Positions 53,385-63,744 of a DNA stretch of 64,000 bases are shown in pieces; position 1 is the stretch's first letter, and every line of letters begins with the position of its first letter. The translations under genes were made by a program, and so were the position numbers. Location of the stretch: positions 1-64,000 of the forward strand of contig CAMLRG010000004.1 in assembly GCA_946482335.1 (NCBI GenBank), in the 5' to 3' direction. This DNA is from an uncultured Duganella sp. (lineage in GTDB: Bacteria; Pseudomonadota; Gammaproteobacteria; Burkholderiales; Burkholderiaceae). The notes below the pieces were generated by a model. It saw nothing but the letters and a program-made list of their open reading frames with translations, did not search any database and was not told the DNA's origin.

Positions 53385-54773
53385 TTATCGTTGCATGAAA
53401 TCCGGGCTGCCCAGCAGCATGGCGGCGCGCAGGCGCTCATTGCTGTCGGCCACCACGGCGGCGGTGCGCTTCGAGACGGCGCTGCCCAGGGCTTGCTGCA
53501 CGCTGGCGGCGTCGGCCCCGGCGGACAGGGCCAGCGCATAGCTGATGCGGCGCGCCAGGCCGTCCGGATTGAGCCAGGCCTCTTCCGTGTTCCTGTAGCC
53601 GTCCGGCGTCTGGCAGCCGTACAGCGGCATGCCCAGGCGCGACAGGATGCCCGCCAGCGGCTTGACGTCGGTCATCGGCACGGCGGCCGCGCGCGAAGCC
53701 GATACCACGAACTGGTAAGGCGTCTTGAACTTGGCGCCCGCATATTGCTGGTCCATGAATTCCTGGCTGGCGAACAGGGTGCGCAGCACGGCGCGGAGAT
53801 CGCCATGGCTGGCGCTCCAGGATTGCGCCATGCGCTCCACCAGGGCCGGCGGCGGCTGGTCGGCCACGAAGTATTGCGCCAGCTTGCGGCTGATGTGGCG
53901 CGCGGTGGATGGATGCAGCGCCAGCACGTCCAGCGCGTATTCCCCTTCGGCCACGCCGCGCGCGGTGACCGGCTTGCCCAGCCAGGTCTTGGGGCCATTG
54001 TCATGGCGGCGCGGGTCGAACACGAACTGGGCATCGCGTTTGGGCGCGTACGTCCAGCCGGTCAGCATGCGCGCCAGTTCGGTGACGTCCTGCTGGGTAT
54101 AGCCACCGTCCACCCCCAGGGTGTGCAGCTCCATCAGTTCGCGCGCATAGTTTTCGTTCAGGCCGCCGGCCTTGGACACCCAGTTGTCGAGGTAGAACAG
54201 CATCGCCGGGTGGCGCGCGGTGGCCCCCAGCATCTGGCGGAAGGAGCCGAATACATGGGGCCGGATCGCATCGCGCTCATAGCTGGCCACCAGGGCCCGG
54301 TCCTGGCCCTTGCCGGAAAAGACATTGAAATGGTTGTACCAGAAGTCGACCATGACTTCTTCCAGCTGGCGCGGGCTTTCGATGGCGCGCAGCAGGCGCG
54401 CTGCGGCCGCCTCGGACGCCATCTGCGCCACCACTTCGCGGCGCTCGCCCTGCTGGCCGCCGTTACGGGCCATTTCGCGCGCCTCCTGGAACCGCGCCAG
54501 CGATTCGCCGGCGCTCATCTTCAGCGTTTCCAGCCTGTCCAACCGCTGGGCTAACGCTAGCGGTAGTGGTGCCGGGGACATTTGTTCCTCGATATAGGCC
54601 TGGATCCCGGCCTGGCGCACCCGCTCGATATCGCCCGGCCGCGGCCCGTAGGCCAGCCGGTTCAGCACGTGCACGGCGGCCGGCTCGCCGGCCAGCGGCG
54701 CGGCCTGCACGGCAGCCAGGGAAGCGGCGGCCAGGACGGCAGCCAGCAAGGGGGCGCAGAGGCGGACTCGCAT
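53385..54773 (-). CDS. DUF1800 secreted protein
   Basis: A 462-residue exported protein starting at ATG 54773 with signal peptide (LLAAVLAAASLAAVQA). It opens VHVLNRLAYGPRPGDIERV, and has FWYNHFNVFSGKG, YARELMELHTLGVDGGYTQQDV and GWTYA, all DUF1800 hallmarks. First gene of the DUF1800-DUF1501-small protein operon, divergent from the RND operon. Function unproven in the family. Confidence 0.92.
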   Translation of the reverse strand: MRVRLCAPLLAAVLAAASLAAVQAAPLAGEPAAVHVLNRLAYGPRPGDIERVRQAGIQAYIEEQMSPAPLPLALAQRLDRLETLKMSAGESLARFQEAREMARNGGQQGERREVVAQMASEAAAARLLRAIESPRQLEEVMVDFWYNHFNVFSGKGQDRALVASYERDAIRPHVFGSFRQMLGATARHPAMLFYLDNWVSKAGGLNENYARELMELHTLGVDGGYTQQDVTELARMLTGWTYAPKRDAQFVFDPRRHDNGPKTWLGKPVTARGVAEGEYALDVLALHPSTARHISRKLAQYFVADQPPPALVERMAQSWSASHGDLRAVLRTLFASQEFMDQQYAGAKFKTPYQFVVSASRAAAVPMTDVKPLAGILSRLGMPLYGCQTPDGYRNTEEAWLNPDGLARRISYALALSAGADAASVQQALGSAVSKRTAAVVADSNERLRAAMLLGSPDFMQR

Positions 54774-54913
54774 GATGTCGTCCCAATACAATGATCAGCA
54801 GTCCTTTCTTTATACGCTAAGCGCCGAATTGATGGCAAAGAGTCCTTTGTATCGAGATGTTAATTGTCGGACTTATATGCTTTAATTCACGTTGCGTAAA
54901 TTGAAAGGAAGGC
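54774..54913. other. Divergent intergenic region DUF1800 / RND operon
   Basis: This 140-nt gap holds the promoters of both operons. It is AT-rich (TTTATACG, TTATATGC, TTTAATTC) with several -10-like hexamers but no unambiguous -35/-10 pair. A TetR- or MarR-type regulator gene for the pump is not adjacent. GAAAGGAAGG precedes the outer-membrane factor start. Confidence 0.5.
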
Positions 54914-56317
54914 ATGAAGAGATATCAGGGCCCCCTCGCGGTGGCAGCCGCGCTGGCGCTGAGCGCCTGCGGCATCACCGGACCGGCCACCAAGGTCGCG
55001 GCGGATGCGCCGCCGCAATGGCAGGCGCCCCTGCCGCACAATGGTAGTGCCGGCGAACTGGCCGACTGGTGGCAGCGCCAGTCCGACCCGCTGCTGGTGC
55101 AATTGATCGAGGCTGCGCAGGCAGCCAGCCCCACCATTGCCGGCGCCCAGGCGCGCTTTGCCGCCGCCAGCGCCGAGCGCACGGCTGCCGGCGCCGCGCT
55201 GGCGCCATCGCTGACGGGCGTGCTGACCTCGACCCGCATGAGCCAGCAGTCGGCCAACGCGCCCACCAATACCACTACCCAGCTGCTGGCCCAGGCCCAG
55301 TGGGAAATCGACCTGTTCGGCGGTGGCCGGGCACGCCGCCGCGCCGCCATTGCCCGCCATGAGGGCGCCCAGGCCGGCTGGCACGAGGCGCGCGTCACCG
55401 TGGCCGCCGAAACCGCCAACCAGTATTACAGCCTGCGCGCCTGCGAAAGGCTGCTGGGCGTGGCGCGCATGGATGCCGCCTCGCGCGCCCATACCGCGCG
55501 GCTGACCGATATCACCACCAAGGCCGGCTTCCAGTCGCCGTCCGCCAATGCCCTGGCGCGCGCCAGCGCGGCCGACGGCAACAACCGCGCGGTGGCCCAG
55601 CGCGCCGCCTGCGACAGCGAATTGAAAGTGCTGGTGGCGCTGACCGCCATCCCCGAGACGGATTTACGCGCCCGCCTGGCGGAAAACGCGGCCGGCGCCG
55701 TGCTCTCGCCGGCGGCCGGCATCGCCATCGACGCCATCCCGGCCCAGGTGCTGGGGCAGCGTCCGGACGTGTTCAACGCCGAGCGCGAAGTGGCGGCCGC
55801 CAGCGAGGACGTGGCCAGCGCCCGCGCCGAGCGCCTGCCGCGCCTGGGCTTGAGCGGTTCGGTCGGGCGCGGCCGCCTGCACGCGGAGGGCCAGGACATC
55901 ACCGCCAATGTCTGGACCATCGGCCCGCTGCAGATGACCCTGCCCATCATCGACTGGGGCGTGCGCCGCGCCAACGTGGACGCGGCCCGCGCCCGCTACG
56001 ACGCCGCCGTATCGAACTACAAGGCCAGCGTGCGCCAGGCGGTGGCCGAAGTCGAACAGGCCCTGGTGGCCCTGCAAAGCACCCAGGAGCGCGCCGCCGA
56101 CGCGCAAACCGCACTGGAGGGCTACCGCACCTTCTTCACCGCGACCGAGGAGCGCTACAAGAACGGGCTGGCCAGCCTGCTGGAACTGGAAGACGCCCGC
56201 CGCACCCGGCTGGCCGCGGAAAACACGGTGGTGGCCTTGCAGCGCGAACGCAGCGCCGCCTGGATCGCCCTGTACCGCGCAGCAGGTGGCGGCTGGACCG
56301 CGCCTGGCACCCAATAA
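54914..56317 (+). CDS. RND efflux outer-membrane lipoprotein (NodT family)
   Basis: A 467-residue TolC-like outer-membrane factor with lipobox LSACG at Cys19 and the repeated coiled-coil/beta architecture (two FusA/NodT halves, e.g. SLTGVLTSTRMSQQ and VEQALVALQSTQERAA). It opens the pump operon: outer-membrane factor, adaptor, inner-membrane pump, GyrI-like. It forms the exit channel. Confidence 0.93.
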   Translation: MKRYQGPLAVAAALALSACGITGPATKVAADAPPQWQAPLPHNGSAGELADWWQRQSDPLLVQLIEAAQAASPTIAGAQARFAAASAERTAAGAALAPSLTGVLTSTRMSQQSANAPTNTTTQLLAQAQWEIDLFGGGRARRRAAIARHEGAQAGWHEARVTVAAETANQYYSLRACERLLGVARMDAASRAHTARLTDITTKAGFQSPSANALARASAADGNNRAVAQRAACDSELKVLVALTAIPETDLRARLAENAAGAVLSPAAGIAIDAIPAQVLGQRPDVFNAEREVAAASEDVASARAERLPRLGLSGSVGRGRLHAEGQDITANVWTIGPLQMTLPIIDWGVRRANVDAARARYDAAVSNYKASVRQAVAEVEQALVALQSTQERAADAQTALEGYRTFFTATEERYKNGLASLLELEDARRTRLAAENTVVALQRERSAAWIALYRAAGGGWTAPGTQ

Positions 56318-56332
56318 ACCTGGAATAAACCA

Positions 56333-57484
56333 ATGAAACCACTGCACCGCACCCCGTCCGCCATCGCCGCCCTTGCCGTCGCCACTGCCCTCGCCGCCCT
56401 GGCACAGGCACCCAGCGCCCTGGCCGATGACAAGAAGGCCGCCACCGCCAAGCCGTCGCTGTCCGTCTCCACCGTCCGCCCGCAGAAGACCAGCCTGCCG
56501 CTGCGCCTGACCGCCAACGGCAACGTGGCCGCCTGGCAGGAAGCCATCATCAGCAGCGAATCGAACGGGCTGCGCCTGTCCGACGTCAACGTCAACGTGG
56601 GCGACGTGGTATCCAAGGGCGAAGTGCTGGCCGTCTTCGCGCCGGAAACACCGCAGGCTGAAGTGGCACAGGCCAAGGCGGCATTGCAGGAAGCGCAGGC
56701 CGCCGCCGCGGAAGCCAAGGCCAACGCCGACCGCGCGCGCTCGATCGAGAACACCGGCGCCCTGAGCGCCCAGCAGATCAGCCAGTACACCACCGCCGAA
56801 GCCACGGCCCAGGCGCGCGCCGCCTCGGCCAGGGCCATGCTGGCCGCGGCCGAGCTGCGCCTGCGCCACACCAAGGTGGTGGCGCCCGATGCCGGCGTGA
56901 TCTCGGCCCGCAGCGCGACGGTGGGCGCGGTAGCCGGCCCCGGCACCGAATTGTTCCGCATGATTCGCCAGGGCCGCCTGGAATGGCGCGCCGAAGTCAC
57001 GGCCGCCGACTTGCGCGGCATCAGGATCGGCACCAGCGCCATCGTCAAGGCCGCCAACGGCAGCGAACTGACGGGCAAGGTGCGCATGGTGGCGCCCACC
57101 ATCGACCCGCAAACCCGCTCCGCCCTGGTGTACGTCGACCTGCCGCCCAACAGCGGCAAGCAGGCACCGTTCAAGGCAGGCATGTTCGCCACCGGCCAGT
57201 TCGAGCTGGGCAACTCCGACGCCCTGACCGTGCCGCAGCAGGCGATCACGGTGCGCGATGGCTTCAGCTATGTGTTCCGCCTGAACCAGGACCAGCGCGT
57301 CAGCCAGGTCAAGGTGCAGACCGGCCGCCGCATCGGCGAGCGCATTGAAGTGCTGCAAGGCTTGGCGCCCGACGCGCTGATCGTGGCGGCCGGGGCCGGC
57401 TTCCTCAACGACGGCGACCTGGTGCGCAATACCGGCGCGCCGGCCCAGGCGGCGGCGCCGGCGCCGGCCAAGCCGGTCCGCTAA
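56333..57484 (+). CDS. RND efflux periplasmic adaptor (membrane fusion protein)
   Basis: A 383-residue adaptor with signal peptide (to about residue 32), lipoyl halves around GNVAAWQEAIISSESNGLRL and VVAPDAGVISARSATVG, a helical hairpin between them, and a beta-barrel ending in VQTGRRIGERIEVLQG. It bridges pump and outer-membrane channel. 15 nt after the outer-membrane factor gene. Confidence 0.93.
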   Translation: MKPLHRTPSAIAALAVATALAALAQAPSALADDKKAATAKPSLSVSTVRPQKTSLPLRLTANGNVAAWQEAIISSESNGLRLSDVNVNVGDVVSKGEVLAVFAPETPQAEVAQAKAALQEAQAAAAEAKANADRARSIENTGALSAQQISQYTTAEATAQARAASARAMLAAAELRLRHTKVVAPDAGVISARSATVGAVAGPGTELFRMIRQGRLEWRAEVTAADLRGIRIGTSAIVKAANGSELTGKVRMVAPTIDPQTRSALVYVDLPPNSGKQAPFKAGMFATGQFELGNSDALTVPQQAITVRDGFSYVFRLNQDQRVSQVKVQTGRRIGERIEVLQGLAPDALIVAAGAGFLNDGDLVRNTGAPAQAAAPAPAKPVR

Positions 57485-57493
57485 GGAAGCGCC

Positions 57494-60400
57494 GTGAATT
57501 TCTCAGCCCTCTCGATCAAGCATCCGGTCCCGGCCATCATGCTGTTCATCCTGCTGTCGCTGGCAGGCTGGATGGCTTACGTGGCCAACCCGGTGCAGGA
57601 CTTCCCCGACATCGAACTGCCGATCGTGAACGTTTCGGCCTCCCTGCCCGGCGCCGCGCCGGCCCAGCTGGAGACCGAAGTGGCGCGCAAGATCGAAGAT
57701 TCGGTCGCCACGCTGCAAGGGGTGAAGAATATCTATTCCAAGGTACTGGACGGCACCGCCACCATCACCGTCGAATTCATCCTCGAAAAGAACCTGTCAG
57801 ACGCCGTCAATGAAGTGCGCGACGCGGTGACGCAGGTGCGGGCCGACATGCCCGGCGAATTGCGCGATCCGGTGGTCAGCAAGGTGTCCACCGCCGGCCG
57901 CGTGGTGCTGGCCTTTGTCGTCACGCCCAAGGCGGGCACGCGGATCGACGACGCGGACCTGAGCTGGTACGTGGACAATACGGTGGCCAAGAAGCTGCTG
58001 TCGGTGCCCGGCGTCGGCGCCGTCAAGCGCGTCGGCGGCGTGACGCGCGAAATCCGCGTCGAGCTGGACGATGCGCGCATGGCCGCCCTGCGCGTGTCGG
58101 CGCTGGATGTGTCGCGCATGCTGCGCCAGGTGCAGAAGGAAGCGCCGGGCGGGCGCGGCGACGTCAGCGGCGCCGAACAGTCGGTGCGCACCATCGCCAC
58201 CGTGCACAGCGCCCAGGAACTGGCGAAGGTGGATATCCCGCTGGGCGACGGCCGCCATGTGCGGCTGGACCAGGTGGCCACCGTCACCGACACCGTGGCC
58301 GAACCGCGCTCCGAGGCGACCCAGGACGGCAAGAAAGTGGTGGCCTTCGAAGTGTTCCGCACCAAGGGCGCCAGCGAAACGCAGGTGGCCAACGATTCGC
58401 GCGCCGCAGTGGAGGAGCTGCGCAAGGCCCACCCCACCATCGAGATCACGCAAGCCATCGACAATGCCGAACCGGTCGACGAAAACTTCGACGGCTCGAT
58501 GGAATTGCTGTACGAGGGCGCCATCCTGGCCGTGTTGGTGGTGTGGTGGTTCCTGCGCGACTGGCGCGCCACGCTGGTGGCGGCATCGGCCCTGCCGCTG
58601 TCGGTGCTGCCGGCCTTCCTCGGCATGTACTGGATGGGCTTCACCCTGAACACGGTGACGCTGCTGTCGCTGGCCCTGGTGGTCGGCGTGCTGGTGGACG
58701 ATGCCATCGTCGAGATCGAGAACATCGAGCGCCACCTGCACATGGGCAAGTCGCCGATGCAGGCGGCGCTGGAGGCGGCCGACGAAATCGGCATGGCGGT
58801 GATCGCCACCACCTTTGCCCTGGTGGCCGTGTTCCTGCCGACCGCTTTCATGGGCGGCATCCCCGGCAAATTCTTCAAGCAGTTCGGCTGGGCCGCCGTG
58901 CTGGCGGTGCTGGCCTCGCTGGTGGTGGCGCGCCTGCTGACGCCGATGATGGCGGCGCACCTGCTGAAGCCGACCAGCAAGCCGCAGCAGGCGGACGGCT
59001 GGATCATGCAGCGCTACATGAAGACCATGCAATGGTGCCTGCGCAACCGCGGCAAGACCGCGCTGGCGGCCGGCGCCTTCTTCGTCGGCTCGATCATGCT
59101 GGTGGGCTTGCTGCCGACCGGCTTCGTGCCGCCGGCCGACCGCGGCCAGACCATGGTCAACCTGGAACTGCCGCCCGGCTCCACCCTGGCCGAGACCCGC
59201 GACATCGCCGAGCGCGCACGCCTGGCGATCATGGACATCAAGCCGGTGACCCATGTATTCAGTTCCATCGGCGGCGGTTCCTCGGGCGACGCCTTCGCCC
59301 CCGGCGCAGCGGCCGAAGCACGCCGCGCGGTGCTGACCATCACCACCAAGCACCGCAACGACCGCGACGAATCGATGGCCGACATCGACAATATGATCCG
59401 CGACAAGCTGGCCAGCCTGCCGGGCGCACGTTTCACGGTCGGCCCGCCCGACACCGGCGTCAAGATGCAGCTGGTGCTGCGTTCCGAAGACCCGGTGGCG
59501 CTGCTCGAATCGGCACGCAAGGTCGAACGCGATTTGCGCACCCTGCAAGGCATCGGCAACGTCACCTCGGGCGCTTCGCTGGTGCGGCCGGAGATCATCG
59601 TGCGCCCGGACTTTGCCAGGGCGGCCGACCTCGGCGTGACCGCCAACGCCATCGGCGAAACGGTGCGCGTCGCCACCGCCGGCGACTACGATTTCGAGCT
59701 GACCAAGATGAACCTGGCCGAGCGCCAGGTGCCGATCCGCGTCAAGCTGCCCGACAGCGTGCGCGCCGACCTGGATGCCATCGGCCGGCTGACCGTCCCC
59801 GGCCGCAACGGCCCGGTGATGCTGGCCAACGTCGCCACCATCAGCATGGATTCCGGCCCGGCCCAGATCGACCGCCTGAACCGCAGCCGCAACGTGACCA
59901 TCGACGTGGAACTGGGCAGCCGCTCGCTGGGCGAGCTCGATGAGGAAGTGCGCCAGCTGCCGTCGATGAAGAACCTGCCGCCTTCGGTTACCAAGGCGGA
60001 GCTGGGCGACACGCAGGAGATGCAGAACCTGTTCGCCAGCTTCGGCATCGCCATGCTGATCGGCGTGCTGTGCATCTATGGCGTGCTGGTGCTGCTGTTC
60101 CACGACTTCCTGCAGCCGGTGACCATCCTGGCCGCGCTGCCGCTGTCCATCGGCGGCGCCTTCGTGGCGCTGCTGGTGACGCGCAACGCGCTGTCGATGC
60201 CGTCCATGATCGGCCTGATCATGCTGATGGGGATCGTGACCAAGAACTCGATCCTGCTGGTCGACTACGCCATCCTGGCGCGCGAGGCCGGCATGAGCCG
60301 CTTCGATGCCTTGGTCGACGCCTGCCACAAGCGCAGCCGCCCGATCCTGATGACCACCATCGCCATGGGCGCCGGCATGATGCCGCTGGCCCTGGGCTGG

Positions 60401-60610
60401 GGCGCCGACCCGAGCTTCCGTTCGCCGATGGCGATTGCCGTGATCGGCGGCCTGATCACCTCGACCCTGTTGTCGCTGCTGGTGGTGCCGGCGGTATTCA
60501 CCTACGTGGACGACGCTGAGCACTTGTTCAAGCGGATTGTGCGCAAGGTTCGCAAGCCGCATAAGCATGGGCCGGCCCAGCCGGCCGTCGAACAAGGAGG
60601 TAGCCAATGA
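57494..60610 (+). CDS. RND efflux pump, hydrophobe/amphiphile exporter-1 type
   Basis: A 1038-residue proton-driven inner-membrane pump starting at GTG 57494 (AAGGAAG upstream). 12 TM helices with two large periplasmic loops. The proton-relay Asp pair is in GVLVDDAIVEIENIERH (TM4) and the Lys in GIVTKNSILLVDYAI (TM10), all present. HAE-1-type drug exporter of the AcrB/MexB superfamily; substrates unknown. The last codons contain AAGGAGG (60594-60600), the ribosome site of the GyrI-like gene. Confidence 0.95.
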   Translation: MNFSALSIKHPVPAIMLFILLSLAGWMAYVANPVQDFPDIELPIVNVSASLPGAAPAQLETEVARKIEDSVATLQGVKNIYSKVLDGTATITVEFILEKNLSDAVNEVRDAVTQVRADMPGELRDPVVSKVSTAGRVVLAFVVTPKAGTRIDDADLSWYVDNTVAKKLLSVPGVGAVKRVGGVTREIRVELDDARMAALRVSALDVSRMLRQVQKEAPGGRGDVSGAEQSVRTIATVHSAQELAKVDIPLGDGRHVRLDQVATVTDTVAEPRSEATQDGKKVVAFEVFRTKGASETQVANDSRAAVEELRKAHPTIEITQAIDNAEPVDENFDGSMELLYEGAILAVLVVWWFLRDWRATLVAASALPLSVLPAFLGMYWMGFTLNTVTLLSLALVVGVLVDDAIVEIENIERHLHMGKSPMQAALEAADEIGMAVIATTFALVAVFLPTAFMGGIPGKFFKQFGWAAVLAVLASLVVARLLTPMMAAHLLKPTSKPQQADGWIMQRYMKTMQWCLRNRGKTALAAGAFFVGSIMLVGLLPTGFVPPADRGQTMVNLELPPGSTLAETRDIAERARLAIMDIKPVTHVFSSIGGGSSGDAFAPGAAAEARRAVLTITTKHRNDRDESMADIDNMIRDKLASLPGARFTVGPPDTGVKMQLVLRSEDPVALLESARKVERDLRTLQGIGNVTSGASLVRPEIIVRPDFARAADLGVTANAIGETVRVATAGDYDFELTKMNLAERQVPIRVKLPDSVRADLDAIGRLTVPGRNGPVMLANVATISMDSGPAQIDRLNRSRNVTIDVELGSRSLGELDEEVRQLPSMKNLPPSVTKAELGDTQEMQNLFASFGIAMLIGVLCIYGVLVLLFHDFLQPVTILAALPLSIGGAFVALLVTRNALSMPSMIGLIMLMGIVTKNSILLVDYAILAREAGMSRFDALVDACHKRSRPILMTTIAMGAGMMPLALGWGADPSFRSPMAIAVIGGLITSTLLSLLVVPAVFTYVDDAEHLFKRIVRKVRKPHKHGPAQPAVEQGGSQ

Positions 60611-61071
60611 ACGTGCGCGTGATTGAAATCGGGCCGGCCCGCGTGGCCTGCCTGCGCTACACGGGCCCATTCGGCCCGGCGCTGGGTGAATTCTGGCGCG
60701 ACGTGGTGGCGCCCTGGCTGCAGGCCAATGGCCTGATGGGGCGCGTGACATATGGCGTGGCGCTGGACGATCCCCAGCACACGCCGCCGGAACAGTGCCG
60801 TTACGATGCCTGCGTCGAAATCGGCCATGACGATACCGCGCCGCCTCCGGCCACGCTGGGCACCATCGCGGGCGGACGTTACGCCGTGGCCGAGTTCCAG
60901 GGTTTGCCGTCGGCGATAGGCGATGCGTGGGATGCGTTTTACGCGCAGGCGCTGCCGGCCGCCGGGTTACGGGCGCGGCCCGGCCCCTGCTTCGAACGCT
61001 ACGCCGCCGACTTCCGCGCCGATCCGCAGACCGGCGCCTTCGCCTGCCAGCTGTTCGTGCCCGTGGATTAG
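60607..61071 (+). CDS. GyrI-like small-molecule-binding protein
   Basis: A 154-residue stand-alone GyrI-like (SHS2, AraC-effector-binding) domain: VRVIEIGPARVACLRYTGPFG opening, ACVEIGHDD and the AVAEFQGLPSAIGDAWDAFY segment. No DNA-binding domain. The start ATG 60607 overlaps the pump stop (ATGA) with AAGGAGG 6 nt upstream, so it is made at a fixed ratio to the pump. Some GyrI-like proteins sequester or hydrolyse cytotoxic compounds (known). Inference: it binds or neutralises a pump substrate. Confidence 0.88.
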   Translation: MNVRVIEIGPARVACLRYTGPFGPALGEFWRDVVAPWLQANGLMGRVTYGVALDDPQHTPPEQCRYDACVEIGHDDTAPPPATLGTIAGGRYAVAEFQGLPSAIGDAWDAFYAQALPAAGLRARPGPCFERYAADFRADPQTGAFACQLFVPVD

Positions 61072-61081
61072 CCCGCGCCGG

Positions 61082-63334
61082 CTACACCCTGGGCGGGTCC
61101 GTCTCGCGGTCGAACACGCGATGGCCGGCAAGCACCGAAGTGAAGGCCGCCAGCGCGGCCTTCAAGCCTGACGCCTGCGTCCCCACCAGGCCGGGATCGT
61201 GGCTGCCATCCGGCAGCGCCGCCGGGATGGCGGCTGCCGCCAGCAGCCTGGCCGCGGCCCCCACCGCCAGCATCGGCTTGCCATGGCGGTATTGCAGGCG
61301 CACGAATTCCAGCGCCAGCGCGTTGCCCAGCAGCGCTTCCGCCGCTGCCTCACCGTCGGGAATGGCCATGGCATCGAACAGGACTGCCGGCCCGGTCTCG
61401 AAAGACATGTCCGCTTCCAGCCCGCCAACCGCCCCCAGCGTCGCGGCCACCAGCCGCGTGACGGCGCCTTGCGCTTCCAGCGTTTGCTGCAGGCTGGCGA
61501 CCATCGCTTCGTCGCAGCCTTCCGCCACCAGCAGCGCCACGCGCCGGCCACGGATGCCGCAATCGCCCGGCCTTGCCATCAGCGACAGCGCGGGCGACGG
61601 CAGGTAGGTCGGCAGCTCGCGGCTGGTGGCAAGCGGCTGTGGCGGTGGCACATCCATGCCGAGGCCCATCGCCACCGAATCGGCCAGCGCGGCATCGACA
61701 TTGGCCAGCATCGACAGCGTGCGCGCGCGCACGGCCGGCACCTGTACCTTGCCCAGTTCGAAGCGGAAGGCATGCACGATATGGGCTTGCTCCGGCGGCG
61801 ATTGGCTCTGCCAGAACAGGCGCGCCTGGGAATAGTGGTCGGCGAACAGTTCGGGCTTGCCGCGCACCTTGTCTTCCTGAACCGGCTGCGGGAAGCTCAT
61901 GAACCCCATGCGGCCCGACTGGAAGGGGCAGCCGCCGCCCAGCGAATTGGGTTCGTAGGCCACCCGGCCGCGGTGGATGGCCTGGCGGTGCATGCCATCG
62001 CGCTGGTTGTTGGCAACCGGCGCCAGTGGCGCGTTGACCGGGATTTCGTGGAAGTTCGGCCCGCCCAGGCGGCTGATCTGGGTGTCCACATAGGAATGGA
62101 TGCGGCCTGCCAGCAGCGGGTCGTTACTGAAATCGATGCCGGGGATGATGTGGGCGGCGCAGAAGGCCACCTGCTCCGTCTCGGCGAAGAAATTGTCCGG
62201 GTTGCGGTCGAGCACCAGGCGGCCCACGGTTTGCAGCGGCACCAGTTCTTCCGGCACGATCTTGGTCGGGTCCAGCACGTCGAAAGGAAATTCGGCGGCT
62301 TCCTCTTCGCTGAACACTTGCAGCGCCAGCTCCCATTCCGGATATTCGCCCATCTCGATCGCTTCCCACAGGTCGCGCCGGTGGAAGTCCGGGTCGGCGC
62401 CTGAAATGCGTACCGCCTCGTCCCACAGCAGGGAATACGTGCCCTGGCGCGGGATCCAGTGGAATTTGACGAAGCGCGACTGGCCGGCGGCGTTCACCAG
62501 GCGGAAGGTGTGGACGCCGAAGCCCTGCATGGTGCGGAAGCTGCGCGGGATGGCGCGGTCGGACATCACCCACATCAGCATGTGCATCGATTCCGGCATC
62601 AGCGAGACGAAGTCCCAGAAGGTGTCGTGCGCGCTGGCCGCTTGCGGCATGCCGTGGTGCGGCTCCGGCTTGACCGCGTGCACCAGGTCGGGAAACTTCA
62701 TCGCGTCCTGGATGAAGAACACTGGGATATTGTTGCCGACCAGGTCCCAGTTGCCCTCGTCGGTATAGAACTTGACGGCGAAACCGCGCACGTCGCGCGC
62801 CGTGTCGACCGAGCCGCGCTCGCCGGCCACCGTGGAGAAGCGCACGAACACTGGCGTGCGCTTGCCCGCCGCAGCGAACGGTGCGGCGCGCGTCAGGCCC
62901 GACAGTTCGCTGTAACACTCGAAGTAGCCGTGGGCGCCGGCGCCGCGCGCATGCACGATGCGTTCAGGGATGCGTTCATGGTCGAAGTGCGTGATTTTTT
63001 CACGCAGGATGAAATCTTCCAGCAGCGTGGGGCCGCGCAAGCCCGCTTTCAGCGAATTCTGGTTGTCGGCGACCGGCACGCCCTGGTTGGTGGTCAGGCG
63101 CTGGCCGCCGCCATCGCTGCGCACACGGTCCAGCGGTGCGCCGGGGCCGGCTTTTGCCGAGCCGCTGCCGGTTTCGCTGGCTGTGCTGGCCGTTTCCAGC
63201 GGATCGGCCGGGCTGGCCGCCACGCCCGCCGGGGGCGGCCCCGCGCCGTGCTCGCCAGCCTTGTTGGCGTTGAAGGGGAATTGCGCGGCCAGTCCGGCGC
63301 CGCGTTTGGCTGGGTCAGGTTTGGATGTCGGCAC
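61082..63334 (-). CDS. katE: Catalase HPII, large subunit with C-terminal DJ-1-like domain
   Basis: A 750-residue clade-2 monofunctional catalase starting at GTG 63334 (GGGGAG upstream). An Ala-rich N-terminal extension, the core with the active-site His in [14 protein letters not shown] and the haem Tyr in [15 protein letters not shown], and a C-terminal flavodoxin/DJ-1-like domain (about 590-750). The residue matching E. coli His392 (which crosslinks to Tyr415) is Cys in AFCAAHI, so the His-Tyr bond should be absent. Downstream of a DUF883 gene by 15 nt; convergent with the GyrI-like gene. Confidence 0.95.
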   Translation of the reverse strand: MPTSKPDPAKRGAGLAAQFPFNANKAGEHGAGPPPAGVAASPADPLETASTASETGSGSAKAGPGAPLDRVRSDGGGQRLTTNQGVPVADNQNSLKAGLRGPTLLEDFILREKITHFDHERIPERIVHARGAGAHGYFECYSELSGLTRAAPFAAAGKRTPVFVRFSTVAGERGSVDTARDVRGFAVKFYTDEGNWDLVGNNIPVFFIQDAMKFPDLVHAVKPEPHHGMPQAASAHDTFWDFVSLMPESMHMLMWVMSDRAIPRSFRTMQGFGVHTFRLVNAAGQSRFVKFHWIPRQGTYSLLWDEAVRISGADPDFHRRDLWEAIEMGEYPEWELALQVFSEEEAAEFPFDVLDPTKIVPEELVPLQTVGRLVLDRNPDNFFAETEQVAFCAAHIIPGIDFSNDPLLAGRIHSYVDTQISRLGGPNFHEIPVNAPLAPVANNQRDGMHRQAIHRGRVAYEPNSLGGGCPFQSGRMGFMSFPQPVQEDKVRGKPELFADHYSQARLFWQSQSPPEQAHIVHAFRFELGKVQVPAVRARTLSMLANVDAALADSVAMGLGMDVPPPQPLATSRELPTYLPSPALSLMARPGDCGIRGRRVALLVAEGCDEAMVASLQQTLEAQGAVTRLVAATLGAVGGLEADMSFETGPAVLFDAMAIPDGEAAAEALLGNALALEFVRLQYRHGKPMLAVGAAARLLAAAAIPAALPDGSHDPGLVGTQASGLKAALAAFTSVLAGHRVFDRETDPPRV

Positions 63335-63349
63335 GGCGCGCTCCCCGGC

Positions 63350-63610
63350 TCAATGCTTGCGCGAACCGAGCAGCTTGGAGACGGCGTAGCCTGCGGCCAA
63401 TGCCACCAGCAGCGATTTGCCGGGGCTCTGGCGCACGTAATTGCGGCCGCTTTCGGCGAATCGCTTGTACGCGGCATTCAACTGGTCGCCTTTGGCGCCC
63501 ATCCGCTCGCTGATGCTGCTGATATTGTCCGCCACCTTGTCGACTGTGCTGTGCAGGCCTGCGCGCACGTCTTTGCCGGTGATGTCGCTGCGGGTGATGT
63601 TGTTGTCCAT
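63350..63610 (-). CDS. DUF883 (ElaB/YqjD-like) protein
   Basis: An 86-residue protein starting MDNNITRSDITGKDVRAGL (ATG 63610, GAGGA 9 nt upstream). A helical soluble part is followed by a C-terminal hydrophobic anchor with SLLVALAAGYAVSKLLG, the YqjD/ElaB arrangement that ties ribosomes to the membrane in stationary phase in E. coli (known). First gene of an operon with katE, so a general stress role is likely. Confidence 0.88.
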   Translation of the reverse strand: MDNNITRSDITGKDVRAGLHSTVDKVADNISSISERMGAKGDQLNAAYKRFAESGRNYVRQSPGKSLLVALAAGYAVSKLLGSRKH

Positions 63611-63744
63611 GATCGGGTCCTCTTCGCTTGGGTTGGGTGGAGGGTTCACGATAAGTCCGCACGGCTGCATCCACCGTGCGCCAGCTAACGATGCGCTGAG
63701 GCGATTTCTGGCAAGCTGAGATCGTTCCTGCTGAAAGGTGCCGC

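Noticed and set aside
57797..60751. 984-codon minus-strand ORF opposite the RND pump
   Set aside because: RND motifs are intact on the plus strand; the shadow is rich in His/Gln/Arg.
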